This document shows positions 15,491 to 24,140 of a stretch of DNA of 64,000 nucleotides, piece after piece. The stretch's first letter is position 1; each line of letters starts with the position of its first letter. Source of the stretch: Allofournierella massiliensis (GTDB lineage Bacteria; Bacillota; Clostridia; Oscillospirales; Ruminococcaceae); assembly GCF_004345265.1 (NCBI RefSeq), contig NZ_SLUM01000015.1:38981-102980 (forward strand), written 5' to 3'. The notes under the pieces are model-generated. The model saw nothing but the letters and a program-made list of their open reading frames with translations. It searched no databases and was not told where the DNA came from. A program made the position numbers and the translations under genes.

Positions 15491-16912
15491 GTGGAACAGG
15501 ATTCCAGTTCCTTTCAAACATCGCAGCTGGGCCGGTTGATCAGCCGGACCGCTCCGCCCCCCAAAAAACGCCGCCGGCTGGAAAGTCTTTCCCCCACCCG
15601 GCTGATCGTTTCCAGCTTTCTGGTGGTGATTGTGACCGGTGCGCTGCTGCTCATGCTGCCCTTCGCCACCCGTAACGGCATTACGCCGGTGCAGGCCTTC
15701 TTCACCGCTACCAGTGCCACCTGTGTGACCGGCCTTGTGGTGCTGGACACCTACCAGGGCTTCACTCTGTTCGGCCAGACCGTGGTAATCTGTCTGATCC
15801 AGATCGGCGGTCTGAGCCTTGTTACGCTGGCCAGCTTCTTCACGCTGGCTTTGCGCCGGCGGGTGGGCTTCCGCTCCATGAAGCTCGCCAGCGAATCCAT
15901 CGGCACCTCCAACGTGGCCGAGGCCCGGGGTCTTTTGCTGGTGGTCATGAAACTGGCCGCCTTCTTTGAAGGTCTTGGCTTTTTGCTGCTGCTGCCCGTC
16001 TTTGTTCCGGAGTACGGCGCCGAAGGCATCTTTATCTCAATCTTTCTGTCCATCTCCGCCTTCTGCAACGCCGGTTTCGACATTCTGGGCCGCACCCAGA
16101 GCTACGTGAGCCTGATGGGCTACGCCTCCGACTGGTATGTACAGGGCATTATTATGTTCCTGATCGTTGCCGGTGGTCTGGGCTTTCTGGTCTGGCACGA
16201 CCTGGGCCAGTGGCGCAAAACCCACCATCTGTCCATCCACACCAAGGTGGTTCTGTTCTGCACCATCCTGCTGATCGTGGGCGGCACCGTGGGCTTCGCC
16301 TTCCTGGAATGGAACAACCCGGCCACCCTGGGCGGCATGACTGCAGGCGACAAGATCGTGAACAGCCTGTTCCAGTCCATCAGCGCCCGAACCGCGGGCT
16401 TTAACACGATTGATCTGGCCTCCATGAGTTCCATCACCAAGTGCATGCTCTGCGTGCTCATGTTCATCGGTGCGGCCCCCGGCGGCACCGGCGGCGGTAT
16501 CAAGGTGACCACCTTCAGCGTAATTCTGGTCACGGTGGCCAGCGTGGTCACCGGCCGGGAGGACGCCCAGATCTTCCGCCGCCGCATTGACAAGAAAACC
16601 GTTTATCAGGCCCTGAGCATCGCCATGCTGAGCCTGGGTGTGGTAATCTTTGTCACTCTGGTGGTCTTTTTCAACTGCGGCGAGGTCATCAGCCCGCTGG
16701 ACTGCCTGTATGAGGTGGTCAGCGCGTTCGGCACGGTGGGCTGCTCGGTGGGTGTGACCGGTCAGATGCATCCCCTTGCGCTGATCATCACCATGATCAC
16801 CATGTTCATCGGCCGTGTGGGCCCGGTCTCTCTGGCCATCAGTCTGGCCAGCCAGCGCCGGGAGCAGGGCAAGTTCGATATTCTGCCCGAAGGCAAGATC
16901 AGCGTGGGCTGA
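15491..16912 (+). CDS. TrkH/KtrB family potassium uptake membrane protein (473 aa)
   Basis: Integral membrane subunit that conducts K+ through four M1-P-M2 repeats. The selectivity-filter turns are visible: TSATCVTGLVV (first repeat, about residues 64-74), SISARTAGFNT (third) and FGTVGCSVGVTG (fourth), plus the GGTGGGIKVTT segment typical of this family. The N-terminus is short and basic (LGRLISRTAPPPKKRRRLE), with no signal peptide. The chosen GTG follows GAGGAGG; an upstream TTG in the same frame lacks a site. The regulatory TrkA/KtrA (RCK) subunit is not adjacent. It is probably co-transcribed with the next gene, 48 bp away with no terminator between. Family firm; TrkH versus KtrB undecided. 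Confidence 0.9.
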   Translation: MEQDSSSFQTSQLGRLISRTAPPPKKRRRLESLSPTRLIVSSFLVVIVTGALLLMLPFATRNGITPVQAFFTATSATCVTGLVVLDTYQGFTLFGQTVVICLIQIGGLSLVTLASFFTLALRRRVGFRSMKLASESIGTSNVAEARGLLLVVMKLAAFFEGLGFLLLLPVFVPEYGAEGIFISIFLSISAFCNAGFDILGRTQSYVSLMGYASDWYVQGIIMFLIVAGGLGFLVWHDLGQWRKTHHLSIHTKVVLFCTILLIVGGTVGFAFLEWNNPATLGGMTAGDKIVNSLFQSISARTAGFNTIDLASMSSITKCMLCVLMFIGAAPGGTGGGIKVTTFSVILVTVASVVTGREDAQIFRRRIDKKTVYQALSIAMLSLGVVIFVTLVVFFNCGEVISPLDCLYEVVSAFGTVGCSVGVTGQMHPLALIITMITMFIGRVGPVSLAISLASQRREQGKFDILPEGKISVG

Positions 16913-16960
16913 TCGGTGCGTTTGTTCCGTTGTTTTTGCGAATCGAAAAGGAGGGCTTTT

Positions 16961-18361
16961 TTGCGTCGATCCCGTTTTTCCTTTCCGCCCGCCAGCCGAA
17001 CCCTCTTCTGGCTGCTGGTGGCCGCGGCTGCGGCGGTGATGCTGCTCTTCAACTGTCTGACCCCCTTTGTGGCCGATGACTTCACCTTCGCCTTCAGTTA
17101 CCGCACCGGCGAACGGCTCACCGGCCTGTGGGACGTTCTGCAAAGCCAGACCTGGCACTACATGACCTGGAGCGGACGGTTCCTCATCAAGAGTCTGGAT
17201 CAGTGGTTCACCATCCAGCCAAAGCTGCTGTTCAATGTGTGCAATACACTGGTTTATGTGGGGCTGGCGCTTGTGGTCTATCTGGCGGCAAAGGGGCGCC
17301 AAGCCCCCGCCGATCCCCAGCTGCCGCTGTTCATTTTCCTGAGCTTCTGGATGGTCTCGCCGGTATTCGGCCAGACCAATCTGTGGATGTGCGGCTCCTT
17401 CAACTACCTGTGGGCCAGCTTTTTCTGTCTGGCTGCCGGGCTGCCCTTTGCGCTGCAGCTGCACAGCCCGCTGCGCCGTCGGCCCTGGCTGGCTCCCGCC
17501 TGCTTTGTGGCGGGGCTGGTGGGCGGCTGGAGCAGCGAGAACACCAGTGCCGGTCTGCTGGTGCTGATGGTGCTGGCGCTTTTCTGGCAGCTGTTCCGGG
17601 AGCGGAAAGCTCCTCTGTGGATGTTCACCGGCCTTGCAGGCGGGCTGTTGGGCTTTGCGCTCCTGATTCTGGCGCCGGGCAACTACCAGCGGCAGGATGC
17701 CGCACCGGACCCCCGCGGCCCGGTGACCATTCTGGCCACCCGTTTTCTCACCGCACTGAACATGCTGTGGGATTATGGTCTGCCCCTTCTTGTGATCTTT
17801 GCAGTGCTGTTCTGGCTGCTCTGGCTGCAAAAGCCCGCCCCGCAGGTACTGTTTCTTCCTCTGGCGCTGCTGGCGGCAGGGCTTGGCGCCAATTTTGCCA
17901 TGATCCTTTCACCGGTGTATTATGAGCGCTCCACCCACGGTGTGTTTGTATTTCTCACCGCAGCCTGTGCAGCTGCGCTGGCTGGGCTGGACCGCAGCCG
18001 GCTGCACGGCGTGTTGGGCGGCGCTGCCGCCGGGCTTGCTCTGGTGGCCTGCTTCCAGCTTCTGTGGGCGGGTTATGACATCGCCAGCTTCTGGATGATG
18101 CACCGTACCCGGGAATCCGAGCTGCTGAGCCTGAAGCAGCAGGGCCAGACGCAGGTGGTCAGCTATTCCATCGAATGCTATACCCGCTGGTGCTCCGGCT
18201 ACGGCCTGCCGGATCTGCGCACCGATCCGGAGGACTGGGTCTGCGCGGACATGGCCCGCTATTATGGGCTGGAAAGTCTGTCGGCCAATGAGGCCCGCAC
18301 CTATCCCTTCCCTGGCCGCACCAACAACGCGCTGGAAACCGGCCTGCCGGAGGAAAGCTGA
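16961..18361 (+). CDS. DUF6056-like polytopic membrane protein (466 aa)
   Basis: A multi-pass membrane protein with roughly ten hydrophobic segments. After TM1 it has PFVADDFTFAF and then TWHYMTWSGRFL, an Asp-Asp pair and a W-x-GR motif in the first external loop. This pattern is typical of DUF6056 proteins, which resemble GT-C type glycosyltransferases in layout. A soluble C-terminal tail of about 80 residues follows the last TM. I use the TTG at 16961, which sits 6 bases after AAGGAGGG; the earlier ATG frame overlaps the preceding gene. Sugar transfer from lipid carriers is a reasonable guess but not shown. An insertion sequence lies 65 bp downstream. Confidence 0.7.
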   Translation: MRRSRFSFPPASRTLFWLLVAAAAAVMLLFNCLTPFVADDFTFAFSYRTGERLTGLWDVLQSQTWHYMTWSGRFLIKSLDQWFTIQPKLLFNVCNTLVYVGLALVVYLAAKGRQAPADPQLPLFIFLSFWMVSPVFGQTNLWMCGSFNYLWASFFCLAAGLPFALQLHSPLRRRPWLAPACFVAGLVGGWSSENTSAGLLVLMVLALFWQLFRERKAPLWMFTGLAGGLLGFALLILAPGNYQRQDAAPDPRGPVTILATRFLTALNMLWDYGLPLLVIFAVLFWLLWLQKPAPQVLFLPLALLAAGLGANFAMILSPVYYERSTHGVFVFLTAACAAALAGLDRSRLHGVLGGAAAGLALVACFQLLWAGYDIASFWMMHRTRESELLSLKQQGQTQVVSYSIECYTRWCSGYGLPDLRTDPEDWVCADMARYYGLESLSANEARTYPFPGRTNNALETGLPEES

Positions 18362-18440
18362 TGCTTCTTTTCTCCTGAATCCAAAAAGAACCCCTGAAGC
18401 CGATGGCTGAACAGGTTCAGTAAAAACGGACAGTGACAAA

Positions 18441-18481
18441 AGACCCCCTGATGTAGGAAAATAGACTACATCAGGGGGTCT
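18441..18481 (+). promoter_or_regulatory. 16-bp perfect hairpin covering the orfA ribosome-binding site
   Basis: AGACCCCCTGATGTAG (18441-18456) and its exact complement (18466-18481) flank a 9-base loop. The 3' arm contains AGGGGG, the only Shine-Dalgarno-like sequence before the orfA ATG at 18486 (7-base spacing). Transcripts entering from outside would fold it and hide the site; transcripts starting inside the IS would not. This is the kind of protection known for IS10 and IS50. Confidence 0.6.
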
Positions 18482-18485
18482 TGTC

Positions 18486-18800
18486 ATGAAGAAACGAAAT
18501 TACACACACGTTCAAATGCTTTTACCAGAGATCAAGGCCATGTTGGCAGAGGGGAAAACACAGCGGGAAGTCGCAGAATACTATGGCTTCCGGGATAAGC
18601 AGGTGGTAAAAAGACTGCTTGAGCGTGAGCGCCGTAAAGAACGAAAACTGGAAGCCGGAATCCGCCCACGGCCGAAAGGACGGCCGAGAAAAGATGCTGC
18701 GCCAGGAGACGTTGTGGCAGAGCAGGCCTGTGAGATCCAACGGCTTCGCACGGAAAATAAACTACTACGGGATTTTCTGCGCTTCACAGAAAGGAAGTGA
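18486..18800 (+). CDS. IS3-family transposase OrfA (104 aa)
   Basis: DNA-binding half of the transposase. An N-terminal helix-turn-helix spans about residues 17-46 (GKTQREVAEYYGFRDKQVVK). It is followed by a basic linker rich in Arg, Lys and Pro (RPRPKGRPRK), and a leucine-rich coiled coil at the end (EIQRLRTENKLLRDFLRF) that pairs subunits. It ends in GTGA, where the orfB GTG overlaps the orfA stop, so orfB may be made by coupling or by frameshifting near the AGAAAGGAAG sequence. The gene is intact. Confidence 0.85.
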   Translation: MKKRNYTHVQMLLPEIKAMLAEGKTQREVAEYYGFRDKQVVKRLLERERRKERKLEAGIRPRPKGRPRKDAAPGDVVAEQACEIQRLRTENKLLRDFLRFTERK

Positions 18801-19653
18801 GCGCAAAGGTAAAGTATCATATCATCTATCGTTATAGGACAGAGTATCCAGTGGCAGTCATGTGCAAATTCTTTGGAGTGTCCAGAAGCAGCTACTATGC
18901 TTTTGTCCATCGCCTGGGCAGGCCGGAACAAGACGCGGCTCTTGCGGAAGTGATTGCAAAGCAACGGGAACGCAGTTTTCGCACCTGCGTTTATCGGCGG
19001 ATGTGGCTATGGCTGAAAAACAGGATATTTTCTGCAATCTCAAAACTGTGCTGCGGATTATGAAGAAATATGATCTTCTCTCTGAGATACGCCGTCGCAG
19101 AAAATGGCAGCAGAGGGGGCAGCAGGCACACAAATACAAGAATCTATTGAACAGGGACTTTCACGCAAGCAAGCCAAACAGCAAATGGGTAACGGACATC
19201 TCTTACATTCACACCAGGCAGGGCGTGCTGTACCTGTCCATGATCCGGGATCTCTATGACAATAGCATTGTGGCCTGCAAACCCGGAACGGAACAAACGG
19301 TGAATCTGGTTCTGGACACCATTCGTCTGGCAATGAAGCAAGAGAAAGAGAAAGTCGCTGTGGAGCTGCAGCTCCACAGCGACCAAGGTGCTCAGTACGC
19401 CTCACAAGCATATTTTAAGCTAACTCAAACATACGGCATTACACCGTCTATGTCAAGACGTGGAAACCCCTATGACAATGCAATGGCGGAGAATTTCTTC
19501 TCTATCCTCAAAACAGAATGTATTTACCGTCACAAGCCGGCTACCTTTTCGCAGGCCAATGAGTTGATTGATTGCTATATTTACTTTTACAACCATGAGC
19601 GCATCCAGTTAAAAACTGGAGAGGCGCCGCTGGCGCGACGCCTCTCCGCTTAA
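18797..19653 (+). pseudogene. IS3-family transposase OrfB, interrupted by a -1 frameshift
   Basis: The catalytic half of the transposase. The first part (18797 to about 19026) reads through an HTH_21-type segment to YRRMWLWLK. The rest continues in the -1 frame from about 19014, with KTVLRIMKKYDLLSEIRRR and the rve integrase core. The DDE residues are visible: Asp in VTDISYI, Asp in LHSDQGAQY and Glu in NAMAENFF. The frames meet at CTGAAAAACAGG, a run of five A. Six A would restore a continuous reading (WLKKQDIF), so a one-base deletion is the simplest cause. The sequence G-AAA-AAC resembles a slippery heptamer, so low-level programmed shifting cannot be excluded. Probably inactive. Confidence 0.75.
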
Positions 19654-19761
19654 AACTTAATCTTTCCTACTAAGGGCTCTTTTTGTACTGTCCGCACAAT
19701 CTGGGGCAGTTCAATCGGCTCCGCCTGCTCTGCTCTATCAAAAATGAAAAGCCTGTTTGGA

Positions 19762-21423
19762 TCAGAGCTGCACCGGGGTATCCACCAGCGGCAGCTGCTC
19801 CATGGTCTCGATGGCCTCGATGGCATCCCAGGCGAAGTTTTCCCCGCCTAGAGCCGCCGCGAAACCGGTGCGCTCCATCTCGTGCTTCACGTTGGGCTGC
19901 ACGCCGCTGAACATCACCCGGATACCCCGGCCGCGCAGATCCGCCAGCAGGATCTCCAGCTCGCTGATGGCGCTCTCGTCGATGTAGGGCACGCCGCGCA
20001 CCGAGAAGATCACGCCGTGTGTCTCCTCGCCCAGCTGGACCATGGCCTGAGTCAGCTGATCCTGGGTGCCGAAGAAGAGCGGCCCGGTCAGATAGACCAC
20101 CTTCACGTCGGTGCGAATCTGATCGGTGCCGTCAGCGTTTTTGCGCTTCACATCGCTCACGGCAATCTTCAGATCGCAGCTTTTCAGCACGAACAGCAGC
20201 ATGGCCGCCACGATGCCCACCAGAATGGCGATGACCAGATCGAACAGTACGGTGGCCACCATGGTCACCAGGAACTGAGCGGAAGCGGACTTCAGGCGCT
20301 TGCGGAACAGCTCCCGGATGGCCGGCCAGTCGTTCATGCGCCAGGCGGTAACCATGAGCACGCCCGCCAGGCTGGCCAGCGGGATGCGGCCCATCACGCC
20401 GCCCAGCAGGAACATGGACAGGATCAGGGTGATGGAGTGGATCACGCTGACCATGCGGGTGCGGCCGCCGCTCTTGATGGCAACGGAGGTACGGGCAATG
20501 GCCGCGGTGGCGGGCACGCCGCCCAGAATGGGAATGATGATGTTGCCGATGCCCTGGGCCACCAGCTCACGGGTGGAGTTCAGGGGCTCGCCCTTCATTC
20601 GGCCGGCGGCCGCGCCGCACAAAAGGCTCTCGATCATGCCCAGCGCCGCAATGGAGATGGCCGGGGCAATCAGGTTGGGCAGGGTGGAAATATCAATGCC
20701 GTTGAGCAGCAGGCTGTCCGCCGTCATGAGCTTCTGGGGAATGGCGCCCACCTCAGCCACGGCGGAACTTTCGGCCACAGGATTCAGCACGAAGTTCAGC
20801 ACCACCGCCACGATGATGGCCACCAGAGAGCCGGGCAGGTATTTGGTGAGCTTTTTGGGCCACAGGATCATCACCGCCATGGCCAGCACCGCAAACATCA
20901 CCGCCTGCATATTGGGGGCAAAGCCCAGCCGCCCGTAGGAGAGCAGCTTCTGGATGGCATTCTCGCCCTCGCTCACGGTGCCGAAGAAGTTATCCACCTG
21001 GCCCAGTGCAATCACGATGGCGATGCCGGAGGTAAAGCCGGTGATGACCGGCACCGGAATGATGGACACCAGCTTGCCCACCCGCAGCACAGCGGCCACA
21101 AGCAGGATCACACCAGTGAGCAGTCCGGCGGTAAGCACGCCCTGCACCCCGTATTTGGCCGAGATGCCGATGAGAATGGCTGCCATGGCGCCGGTGGGGC
21201 CGCTGATCTGGTAGGACGCACCGCCCAGAATGCCAATCACAATGCCGGCCACGATGGCGGTGATCATGCCGCTGGCCGCGTCCGCGCCGCTGCTCACGCC
21301 GAAGGCAAGGGCCAGGGGCAAAGCCACCGCCGCAACGGTCAGGCCGGCCATCAGGTCGGCCAGGAACGCCGCGCCGTTGTAGCCGGAGAATTCACGCCGA
21401 AGATCCCCAAGATAGGTTTTCAT
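19762..21423 (-). CDS. SulP family anion transporter with STAS domain (553 aa)
   Basis: SLC26/SulP transporter for sulfate, bicarbonate or dicarboxylates. The N-terminus has the SulP signature (LADLMAGLTVAAVALPLALAF, then the SGPTGAMAAILIG repeat half), and about 12-14 hydrophobic segments continue to about residue 430. A cytoplasmic STAS domain ends the protein, with the IDESAISELE strand-helix whose Ser is the usual phospho-site position. The start used is the ATG at 21423, just downstream of GAGGAAGG; the longer frame would begin inside the promoter. Substrate cannot be read from sequence. The gene is monocistronic, with its own promoter and structured leader. Confidence 0.9.
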   Translation of the reverse strand: MKTYLGDLRREFSGYNGAAFLADLMAGLTVAAVALPLALAFGVSSGADAASGMITAIVAGIVIGILGGASYQISGPTGAMAAILIGISAKYGVQGVLTAGLLTGVILLVAAVLRVGKLVSIIPVPVITGFTSGIAIVIALGQVDNFFGTVSEGENAIQKLLSYGRLGFAPNMQAVMFAVLAMAVMILWPKKLTKYLPGSLVAIIVAVVLNFVLNPVAESSAVAEVGAIPQKLMTADSLLLNGIDISTLPNLIAPAISIAALGMIESLLCGAAAGRMKGEPLNSTRELVAQGIGNIIIPILGGVPATAAIARTSVAIKSGGRTRMVSVIHSITLILSMFLLGGVMGRIPLASLAGVLMVTAWRMNDWPAIRELFRKRLKSASAQFLVTMVATVLFDLVIAILVGIVAAMLLFVLKSCDLKIAVSDVKRKNADGTDQIRTDVKVVYLTGPLFFGTQDQLTQAMVQLGEETHGVIFSVRGVPYIDESAISELEILLADLRGRGIRVMFSGVQPNVKHEMERTGFAAALGGENFAWDAIEAIETMEQLPLVDTPVQL

Positions 21424-21450
21424 TTTGATTCTTTTCCTTCCTCTGTTTTT

Positions 21451-21535
21451 GCTGCCCGGTAATACAATAAATAAAGTCCGCAAGTTCAGCCGGGCAGCCG
21501 TTTTCAACCATACACCCGGCCGCCGGGTTTGTCAA
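21451..21535 (-). promoter_or_regulatory. sulP promoter with dyad spacer and structured leader
   Basis: Minus strand: TTGACA (21535-21530), 17-bp spacer, TATGGT (21512-21507). The spacer contains the dyad ACCCGGC-G-GCCGGGT, a possible operator. In the leader, GCTGCCCGG (21498-21490) is exactly complementary to CCGGGCAGC (21459-21451), giving a hairpin that ends about 7 bases before the GAGGAAGG ribosome-binding site. Confidence 0.6.
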
Positions 21536-21584
21536 CCAGAATTGTCCGCTTCTTTCCCGGTGTGCCGCCAAATCCCCAAAGCGC

Positions 21585-21625
21585 ACAAAAAAGCCCGCCT
21601 TTTTCGGAAAAAAGGCGGGCTTTTT
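21585..21625 (-). terminator. terminator of pepT (works in both directions)
   Basis: AAGCCCGCC with T-run (21591-21604) and the complementary arm ending GGCGGGCTT form a GC stem flanked by A and T runs, 7 bp after the pepT stop. Confidence 0.85.
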
Positions 21626-21631
21626 GCGGGT

Positions 21632-22852
21632 TTAGTTTTCGGCGTAAATGGCGATGATGTTCAGAATGATCTCCACGCTCTTGTCCATCTTCTCGGCCGT
21701 GATGTACTCACAGGGGCCGTGGAAGTTGAAGCCGCCGGTGCCCAGGTTCGGGCAGGGCAGACCCATGAAGGACAGGCGGGCGCCGTCGGTGCCGCCGCGG
21801 ATGGGCACGATGTGCGCCTCCAGGCCGGCCTTGCGGATGGCCTTCTCGGCGTTCTCGATCAGATGGAAGTGGGGCTTTACCTTCTCTTCCATGTTGTAGT
21901 AGCTGTCCTTCAGCTCCAGCACCACGGTGCCCGCGCCGTGCTCGGCGTTCAGGCGGGCGGTGATTTCCTCCATCAGTGCCTTGCGGGCGGCAAACTTCTC
22001 GCCGTCGTGGTCGCGGATGATGTAGTGCAGCCTGGCGGTGGTCACATCGCCGCTCATCTGATACAGGTGGAAGAAGCCCTCAAAGCCCTCGGTGTGCTCG
22101 GGCACCTCTTCGGCGGGCAGAGCCGCGGCAAACTCCATGGCGATGGTCTGGGCATTCTTCATCAGATCCTTGGCGCTGCCGGGATGCACCGAGAAGCCGT
22201 GCACGGTGACCACCGCGTCGGCGGCGTTGAAGTTCTGGTACTCCAGCTCGCCCACGTCGCCGCCGTCCACGGTGTAGGCAAACTGGGCGCCGAAGCGATC
22301 CACGTCAAAGAAGTCGGCGCCCTGGCCCACCTCTTCGTCGGGGGTAAAGCCGATGCAGATCTTGCCGTGAGGGATGTTCTCCTTCTGGATGCGCTCCACC
22401 GCGGTCATGATCTCGGCAATGCCTGCCTTGTCGTCCGCCCCCAGCAGGGTGGTGCCGTCGGCGGTGATCAGGGTCTGGCCCTTCCAGTTTGCCAGCTCGG
22501 GGAACTTCTCCACGGTCATATACTCGCCGGTGCCGGCAAACAGCACGTCGCCGCCGTCGTAGTTTTCAAACACCTGGGGCTTTACGTTCTCGCCGGGGGC
22601 GGCGGGGGCGGTGTCCATGTGGGACACAAAGCCCAGGGCGGGCTTTTCCTCATAGCCGGGGGTGGCGGGCAGGGTGCCGTACACATAGCACTTGTCGTCC
22701 ACCGCGGCGTCGGCCACGCCCAGCTCCTTCAGCTGAGCCACCAGCAGATGGGCCAGATCAAACTGGCGGGCAGTGCTGGGATGAGTTGTGCTCTCCTCAT
22801 CGGAGGTGGTGTAGATGGTCACATACTTCAAAAAGCGTTCATACGCACGCAT
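21632..22852 (-). CDS. pepT: peptidase T (tripeptide aminopeptidase, M20B family)
   Basis: Cytoplasmic zinc exopeptidase that removes N-terminal residues from tripeptides. At 406 aa it has the usual PepT length. Metal-binding motifs are in order: GFVSHMDTAP (His and Asp, about residues 75-84), TLLGADDKAGIAEIM (bridging Asp), FTPDEEVGQGAD (catalytic and metal Glu), FSVHPGSAKDLMKNA (dimer-domain His), and NLGTGGFNFHGPCEYI near the end (final His). The start is the ATG at 22852 behind AAAGGA; an in-frame upstream ATG has no site. It has its own promoter and terminator. Confidence 0.95.
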   Translation of the reverse strand: MRAYERFLKYVTIYTTSDEESTTHPSTARQFDLAHLLVAQLKELGVADAAVDDKCYVYGTLPATPGYEEKPALGFVSHMDTAPAAPGENVKPQVFENYDGGDVLFAGTGEYMTVEKFPELANWKGQTLITADGTTLLGADDKAGIAEIMTAVERIQKENIPHGKICIGFTPDEEVGQGADFFDVDRFGAQFAYTVDGGDVGELEYQNFNAADAVVTVHGFSVHPGSAKDLMKNAQTIAMEFAAALPAEEVPEHTEGFEGFFHLYQMSGDVTTARLHYIIRDHDGEKFAARKALMEEITARLNAEHGAGTVVLELKDSYYNMEEKVKPHFHLIENAEKAIRKAGLEAHIVPIRGGTDGARLSFMGLPCPNLGTGGFNFHGPCEYITAEKMDKSVEIILNIIAIYAEN

Positions 22853-22907
22853 GATAACACGTCCTTTCCTTTTCCGGCGCCGCACGGCGGGCCGGATGCT
22901 GCCTTTT

Positions 22908-22936
22908 ATTCTAACACAAAGCGGACAAAATAAAAA
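22908..22936 (-). promoter_or_regulatory. candidate pepT promoter
   Basis: Minus strand: TTTTTA (22936-22931), 17-bp spacer, TAGAAT (22913-22908), about 56 bp before the pepT ATG. Confidence 0.45.
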
Positions 22937-22980
22937 GGGTTCGCTTTCCTTCCTCTGCCCGTCAAACCGGGTCGAAATAC

Positions 22981-23009
22981 TTGGAAAACAGGTATATTTA
23001 TGGTATTCT
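22981..23009 (+). promoter_or_regulatory. promoter of the FucNAc glycan operon
   Basis: TTGGAA (22981-22986), 17-bp spacer, TATTCT (23004-23009), 64 bp before the capE ATG. It is the only good promoter seen upstream of the eight-gene cluster. Confidence 0.55.
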
Positions 23010-23072
23010 TATAACGTATATGAGCATTTTGCCCCGCGCGGCTTGCAATAGGAACAGAACGGAGGCCTTTTT

Positions 23073-24119
23073 ATGGCAAACAGTTATTTCACCAACAAAA
23101 CCCTTTTGATCACCGGCGGTACCGGCAGCTTCGGCAACACGGTGCTCAAGCACTTCCTGGCCAGCGACATCGGCGAGATCCGCATCTTCTCCCGCGATGA
23201 GAAAAAGCAGGACGACATGCGCCACGAAATCCAGCAGAAGCACCCGGAGCTGGCGGGCAAGCTGCGCTTTTACATCGGCGACGTGCGCGAGATCGACAGC
23301 GTGCGCAGCGCGGTGCGCGGCGTGGACTACATCTTCCACGCCGCGGCCCTGAAGCAGGTGCCCAGCTGCGAGTTCTTCCCCATGGAGGCCGTGCGCACCA
23401 ACGTGGTCGGCACCGACAACGTGCTCACCGCCGCCATTGACGCGGGCGTAAAGAAGGTTGTCTGCCTGTCCACCGACAAGGCCGCCTACCCCATCAACGC
23501 CATGGGTATCTCCAAGGCCATGATGGAAAAGGTGATCGGCGCCAAGGCCCGCACCGTGAAGGCGGAGGACACCACTATCTGCTGCACCCGTTATGGCAAC
23601 GTGATGTGCAGCCGCGGCAGCGTGATTCCCCTGTTCATCGACCAGATCAAGGCCGGCAAGCCCATCACCATCACCGACCCGGACATGACCCGTTTCCTGA
23701 TGAATCTGGACGAGGCGGTGGATCTGGTGCAGTTCGCCTTCGAGCATGCCAACCCGGGCGATCTGTTCGTGCAGAAGAGCGATGCCTCCACCATCGGCGA
23801 TCTGGCCAAGGCGGTGCAGAAGCTGTTCGGCGACACCGGCACCCAGATCATCGGCACCCGCCACGGCGAAAAGCTGTACGAGACCCTGATGACCAAGGAG
23901 GAGCGCATTCGCAGCGAGGACATGGGCGGCTACTACCGGGTTTCCGCCGACGGCCGCGATCTGAACTACGACAAGTTCGTGGTGAAGGGTCAGGTGCACA
24001 CCGAGGCCGACGAGGCCTACACCAGCCACAACACCCGCCGCCTGAACGTGGACGAGACGGTGGAGAAGATTCTCACCACCGACTATGTGCGCGAGGCGCT
24101 GGAAGGCTGGAACAAATAA
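23073..24119 (+). CDS. capE: UDP-GlcNAc 4,6-dehydratase / 5-epimerase, first step to UDP-L-FucNAc
   Basis: Extended short-chain dehydrogenase of the CapE/FnlA/WbjB group, which turns UDP-GlcNAc into UDP-2-acetamido-2,6-dideoxy-beta-L-arabino-4-hexulose. The NAD(P)-binding GGTGSFG is at residues 15-21. The active-site segment STDKAAYPINAMGISK has Met144-x-x-x-Lys148 in place of the usual Tyr-x-x-x-Lys, as known for CapE. At 348 aa the length is typical. The ATG follows CGGAGG. The next two genes complete the pathway, which makes the call specific rather than a generic dehydratase. Confidence 0.93.
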   Translation: MANSYFTNKTLLITGGTGSFGNTVLKHFLASDIGEIRIFSRDEKKQDDMRHEIQQKHPELAGKLRFYIGDVREIDSVRSAVRGVDYIFHAAALKQVPSCEFFPMEAVRTNVVGTDNVLTAAIDAGVKKVVCLSTDKAAYPINAMGISKAMMEKVIGAKARTVKAEDTTICCTRYGNVMCSRGSVIPLFIDQIKAGKPITITDPDMTRFLMNLDEAVDLVQFAFEHANPGDLFVQKSDASTIGDLAKAVQKLFGDTGTQIIGTRHGEKLYETLMTKEERIRSEDMGGYYRVSADGRDLNYDKFVVKGQVHTEADEAYTSHNTRRLNVDETVEKILTTDYVREALEGWNK

Positions 24120-24140
24120 CCGGAAAAGGGAGCCATTGCA

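Larger units (their letters stand above)
18427..19694 (+). mobile_element. IS3-family insertion sequence
   Basis: About 1.27 kb bounded by imperfect terminal inverted repeats of some 35-38 bp. The left end reads CGGACAGTGACAAAAGA and continues to GTAGGAAA. The right end, read from 19694 on the minus strand, gives CGGACAGTACAAAAAGAG and also GTAGGAAA. Inside are orfA and orfB in overlapping frames, with the DDE transposase of the IS3 family. I see no convincing 3-4 bp target duplication in the flanks, so the exact ends are uncertain by a base or the copy has been rearranged. It lies between the DUF6056 gene and the sulP gene, disrupting neither. Confidence 0.85.

Noticed and set aside
16037..17830. 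597-aa ORF on the minus strand, rich in His and Gln
   Set aside because: Antisense to the potassium transporter and DUF6056 genes. The His/Gln/Glu bias is what GC-rich membrane-protein genes give on the opposite strand.
18420..18430. Target-site duplication flanking the IS3-family element
   Set aside because: The flanks AAAAAC and GCACAAT share no 3-4 bp repeat in register with the inverted repeats.
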